NCBI RefSeq assembly: GCF_910592395.1
Contig: NC_088316.1
Location: 12,708,001-12,772,000, forward strand
Source of the DNA: Lineus longissimus
Lineage: Eukaryota; Nemertea; Pilidiophora; Heteronemertea; Lineidae
Direction: 5' to 3'
Length of the DNA stretch: 64,000 nt
The notes under the pieces were generated by a model. It did not search any database, had not been told where the DNA came from, and saw only the letters and a program-made list of their open reading frames with translations. This document shows positions 61,701 through 64,000 of the stretch, piece after piece. The translations under genes and the position numbers were made by a program. The first letter of the stretch is position 1. Each line of letters opens with the position of its first letter.

Positions 61701-62735
61701 TTTGGTGGAACAATTTGATGGAATAATTTCACAGTTGCTGCAATAGGGACTACCAAATTAGTTGTTTTTACTAATACATTTTGAGAGTGTAAAGTTTACC
61801 CCAGAATCCTCCTATACCTTCCCGTTCGGTTCGGTGGCATACCGGTCACCTTTTCTAGTTAATATCATTTCAAAAGTCTGCACCCGTTATTTGAAGGTAG
61901 CACACCGGTTACCGACATTCTGGTTGATATCATTTTATCTGTTTGCCCTGCGGTAATACCCCGTTGACCAATTCTGATATATCTAATCACATCTGTTTGC
62001 CTTTTAGGCTGGGTACCACTCTAGTAACCCTCTTCTGGTCGTTATTTGGTCTCACCAACAAGAACGAGGTCCGTATGAACCTGATGGGGAGTGACGGCGT
62101 GGTCAAGGTGTTCTTCACGGAGGGTATCGGGGAGACCCTGTTCATTGTCTATCACGCCATGGCCATCATCGTCCTTATAAACATGCTGATCGCCATGATG
62201 TCAAATTCATTTCTTACCATAGAGGCAAGTGCAATACGTTTCATTTTCTTTTCATGTGATTTTTGTAGAAGTCTATTAATCCTATATACAAGAATTCTTG
62301 CAGCACACGATCGACGATCAGTATGGTGTACATATCTCTTCGAGCAGCCCACTATTTGAAACCAACTGTTGCTTTATTTACTGCCTAAAGCTTGCATGCA
62401 GTAATACCCCGGAGTAATACTCAAATTATGAGGGCGAGTGCAGCTTCAAATATTGTCTTTGACCTTGACCACATATAACACCGTGACCATGAACTTTCAC
62501 CTTGACCTTGACATTGCTTCAGGACCACGCCGACAGAGAATGGAAGTTCGCCCGCTCTAAGTTGTGGATGGGATACTTCGACGAAGGCTCCACTCTCCCG
62601 CCACCATTTAACCTGATCGTGAGCCCGAAGTCCATCTATTACTTTTTCCGTGGATGGAAAAGACTCTTATGCAAATGTATTCGACGGAACAGGAGACCAA
62701 AGCTACGCCGGAAGTCAACAGAGGGTACAATAAAG
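58525..62735 (+). CDS. TRPC: TRPC-family cation channel (TRPC4/5 / TRP-gamma type), five exons, 3' partial
   Basis: Exons 58525-58776, 59374-60424, 61041-61524, 62008-62224 and 62523-62735 join in frame to 739 residues with no stop, so the C-terminus is outside the window. Seen are a basic, Gly-rich start, ankyrin-type repeats (about 45-190), the TRP_2 region CDCEKC...[16 protein letters not shown] then [10 protein letters not shown] and PNCQQLL, hydrophobic segments near 352-371 (pre-S1), 383-405, 426-444, 459-480, 507-525, 536-571 and 634-660, the pore motif TLFWSLFGL (LFW at 604-606), [11 protein letters not shown] at the end of S6, and the TRP box EWKFAR (674-679). The family forms tetrameric, receptor-operated, calcium-permeable plasma-membrane channels downstream of phospholipase C. 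The pre-pore loop has one Cys (586), where TRPC4/5 have a pair. The start ATG follows an in-frame TGA in the same exon and has a good context. The last intron is GC-AG. Confidence 0.93.
59374..60424 (+). CDS. TRPC: TRPC exon with ankyrin repeats, TRP_2 domain and S1-S2 start
   Basis: The acceptor is TTGGTCTTTTCAG and the donor GTGAGG (phase 1). The 1051 bp encode residues 85-434. They include [99 protein letters not shown]-type [32 protein letters not shown] and the first two hydrophobic segments. Confidence 0.95.
60553..60886 (+). repeat. Dispersed repeat family A, copy 3
   Basis: It aligns with 1781-2180 in the same orientation and with 37101-37335 inverted. It carries a single copy of the GGTGAAGAC block. 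It lies in the TRPC intron between the S2 and S2-S5 exons. Confidence 0.72.
61041..61524 (+). CDS. TRPC: TRPC exon with S2-S5
   Basis: The acceptor is CTTTCATTGCAG and the donor GTAAGT (phase 2). It encodes [83 protein letters not shown] and [10 protein letters not shown]. All are TRPC signature blocks. The outer loop before the pore, [20 protein letters not shown], carries an NTT sequon and a single Cys. Confidence 0.95.
61547..61791. mobile_element. Hairpin MITE in a TRPC intron
   Basis: TACACTCTTAAA at the left and TTTTGAGAGTGTA at the right are inverted termini. Inner arms also pair: CTGGTAGTTGCTATTGCA with ACTGTGAAATTA on one side, and TAATTTCACAGT with TGCAATAGGGACTACCA on the other. 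The roughly 245 bp element is therefore close to one long hairpin. There is no open frame. The TA at each end fits a Tc1/mariner-like target, but this is not proven. Confidence 0.72.
62008..62224 (+). CDS. TRPC: TRPC exon with pore and S6
   Basis: The acceptor is TTGCCTTTTAG. It encodes [40 protein letters not shown] and [12 protein letters not shown]. It ends GAG|GCAAGT, and the only frame-keeping donor is GC. The next exon continues as [11 protein letters not shown], exactly as in TRPC4/5. An open frame running through the donor to 62359 is not real. Confidence 0.95.
62523..62735 (+). CDS. TRPC: TRPC exon with TRP box
   Basis: The acceptor is GACATTGCTTCAG and the donor GTAAGT (phase 0). 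It encodes [42 protein letters not shown] and a basic stretch [26 protein letters not shown] is the TRP box. The basic region precedes the coiled-coil/CIRB region of TRPCs, whose exon is not in the window. Confidence 0.93.
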
Positions 62736-64000
62736 GTAAGTCTGGGCATGCGTAGTAGCAAACAAGGCAGTGGCGAGGGCATGCGAAGTTGAGAGGGTTT
62801 TTTTCATTCGGTTTTCTTCCATATTTAGGCAATACGTTCGTTTTTGGATATTCAAAGCTTTAATAATTCAATTAAAGTGTGTATCAAAAGGTTTTCTGCA
62901 GAAACAATTGATCAAGAATTACTAAATTACATTTTGCTTTTGAGTTTGGTGTTGACCAATGCTATGCTGTGAAAGGTGTGGTAATTGTTGATCCTTCGAT
63001 TCGATCGAAGCTGCAAAATAAAATATGGATAAAAGTTTGATAATTGCGCCGAAATCAGTTATCATCTAAATTCTCTAAATTAGAAATCTATGTTACCCAA
63101 CTGGCGTTAAGTTATTCCTTAGGAAACTGCAAAAATCTTGTAATTAATTGGTGGAAAAGCCGTACACTGTAAATATAAATGTATAGTATCAAGAATTCGT
63201 AAAGACTGTAGTCTTTATTTATTCTTGATAGTATGTTTGCGTATTGTAGTCGAAGCAGTGGGTTCTTGATCTTTGGGGCTGTGCACTTATTACTTTCACC
63301 TGGTAATGGATCCCACAATGGGGGTTTGTGCAAATATTTAGTGTGTGGGATTTTAACGCCGCGGATTTAAATAATCTGCTATATTTAATCAAAAAGGGCT
63401 GAAAAGGGGCCTGGAAGGGAGCACATTTTACCAAGCCAACAATAACTATATGGTGGGCAGATACAACCTTAACTCAACAGGGGTACACCTTCGAACCCAA
63501 ATTATTTATTGAAATTAATGAAAATATAGGCCTACGGGTTGGTATGAACTGTGCACAATCCTAACAAATCAAGCAAGCACTGTATCCAAACTCCTTCCCA
63601 GTGGCAATCAATCCCTTTGTCAAAACAAATGACATGATATGGCAAATGGATTTTACTGGAAATTTTTCTTTGAAGCTGAAATTCATGACAAAACTTACGG
63701 CAAGCTAAACGGTAGACCAAACAATCGAAAACCTAAAACGATCTTGCATCACATCTACGTGAACATTACACTAAACGTCCCTGATGAAAGATTCCTGGGA
63801 ATGAGGTTGATGTATCTTCACCTGCATGAATACTGTAGGCCCCAGCATGGAAATGGACCTCTTCTGTAATGGAGGAGAAAGCGCCCCCTGTCTGCTAGAT
63901 ATAGATACTCCTTATCTGCAATTCGACACTATTGACTAGAATCAGGGCTGACCATTCTCAGACTCACATTCACAAAACAATTTGTGCACCCGTCTAGAAG
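62736..64000 (+). other. TRPC: TRPC intron running to the right edge, nothing recognised
   Basis: No peptide like the next TRPC block (the QEVMRNLVKRYV-type region) is found in any frame. Frames at 63639-63869 (+) and 63219-63434 (-) have no known motif. The intron is at least 1.26 kb. Confidence 0.55.

Noticed and set aside
62152-62352. Minus-strand frame over the TRPC pore exon
   Set aside because: Shadow of the coding exon on the opposite strand.

Overview
The window is nuclear DNA from an invertebrate animal. All recognisable genes are split by introns with metazoan-type splice sites. Introns run from about 0.3 to 7 kb and gene density is low, with four genes in 64 kb. The non-coding DNA is full of short non-autonomous transposons, tRNA-derived SINE remnants and decayed LINE pieces. 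The gene content (a PLP/M6-type proteolipid, a TRPC channel, a rhodopsin-class receptor and a mitochondrial thiolase) and the frequent words TACATGTA and TAGGCCTAC suit a marine invertebrate such as an echinoderm, hemichordate or lophotrochozoan. I cannot choose between these from sequence alone.

Layout. 1-9342: no recognisable gene; it holds one copy of a dispersed repeat (1781-2180). 9343-23486 (+): a PLP/M6-family four-pass membrane protein in six located exons, with a very short first coding exon not found; its introns carry MITE-like repeats, a diverged tandem array and a SINE. 23487-31673: intergenic, with a probable polyadenylation site at 30586 and a LINE remnant. 31674-37659 (-): a complete 12-exon gene for a trifunctional-enzyme beta subunit (HADHB) like thiolase, 462 residues, reassembled here exon by exon. 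38381-39382 (-): an intronless rhodopsin-class GPCR, about 0.7 kb upstream of the thiolase on the same strand. 39383-58497: a 19 kb gene-poor stretch with SINE, MITE, minisatellite and tandem duplications. 58525-62735 (+): five coding exons of a TRPC4/5/TRP-gamma-type cation channel, whose C-terminal exons lie past the right edge.

The four genes have no evident functional link; two (M6 and TRPC) fit neuronal or excitable-cell membranes, one is fatty-acid beta-oxidation, and one is an orphan receptor. The most notable points are these. The thiolase keeps its Cys/His/Cys catalytic residues but has QETF where the family has HEAF or NEAF. There are two GC-AG introns, one in the thiolase and one in TRPC. 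The acceptor of the last thiolase exon has its pyrimidine tract inside the ATTC-repeat tail of an inserted LINE. The PLP-type phase-1 intron near the start codon appears conserved in the M6 gene. Several repeat families have two or three copies spread across the window, including a PIF/Harbinger-like MITE with a clean TTA target duplication. I found no CRISPR array, operon, rRNA gene or convincing functional tRNA gene, and nothing that I would call a new multi-gene system.
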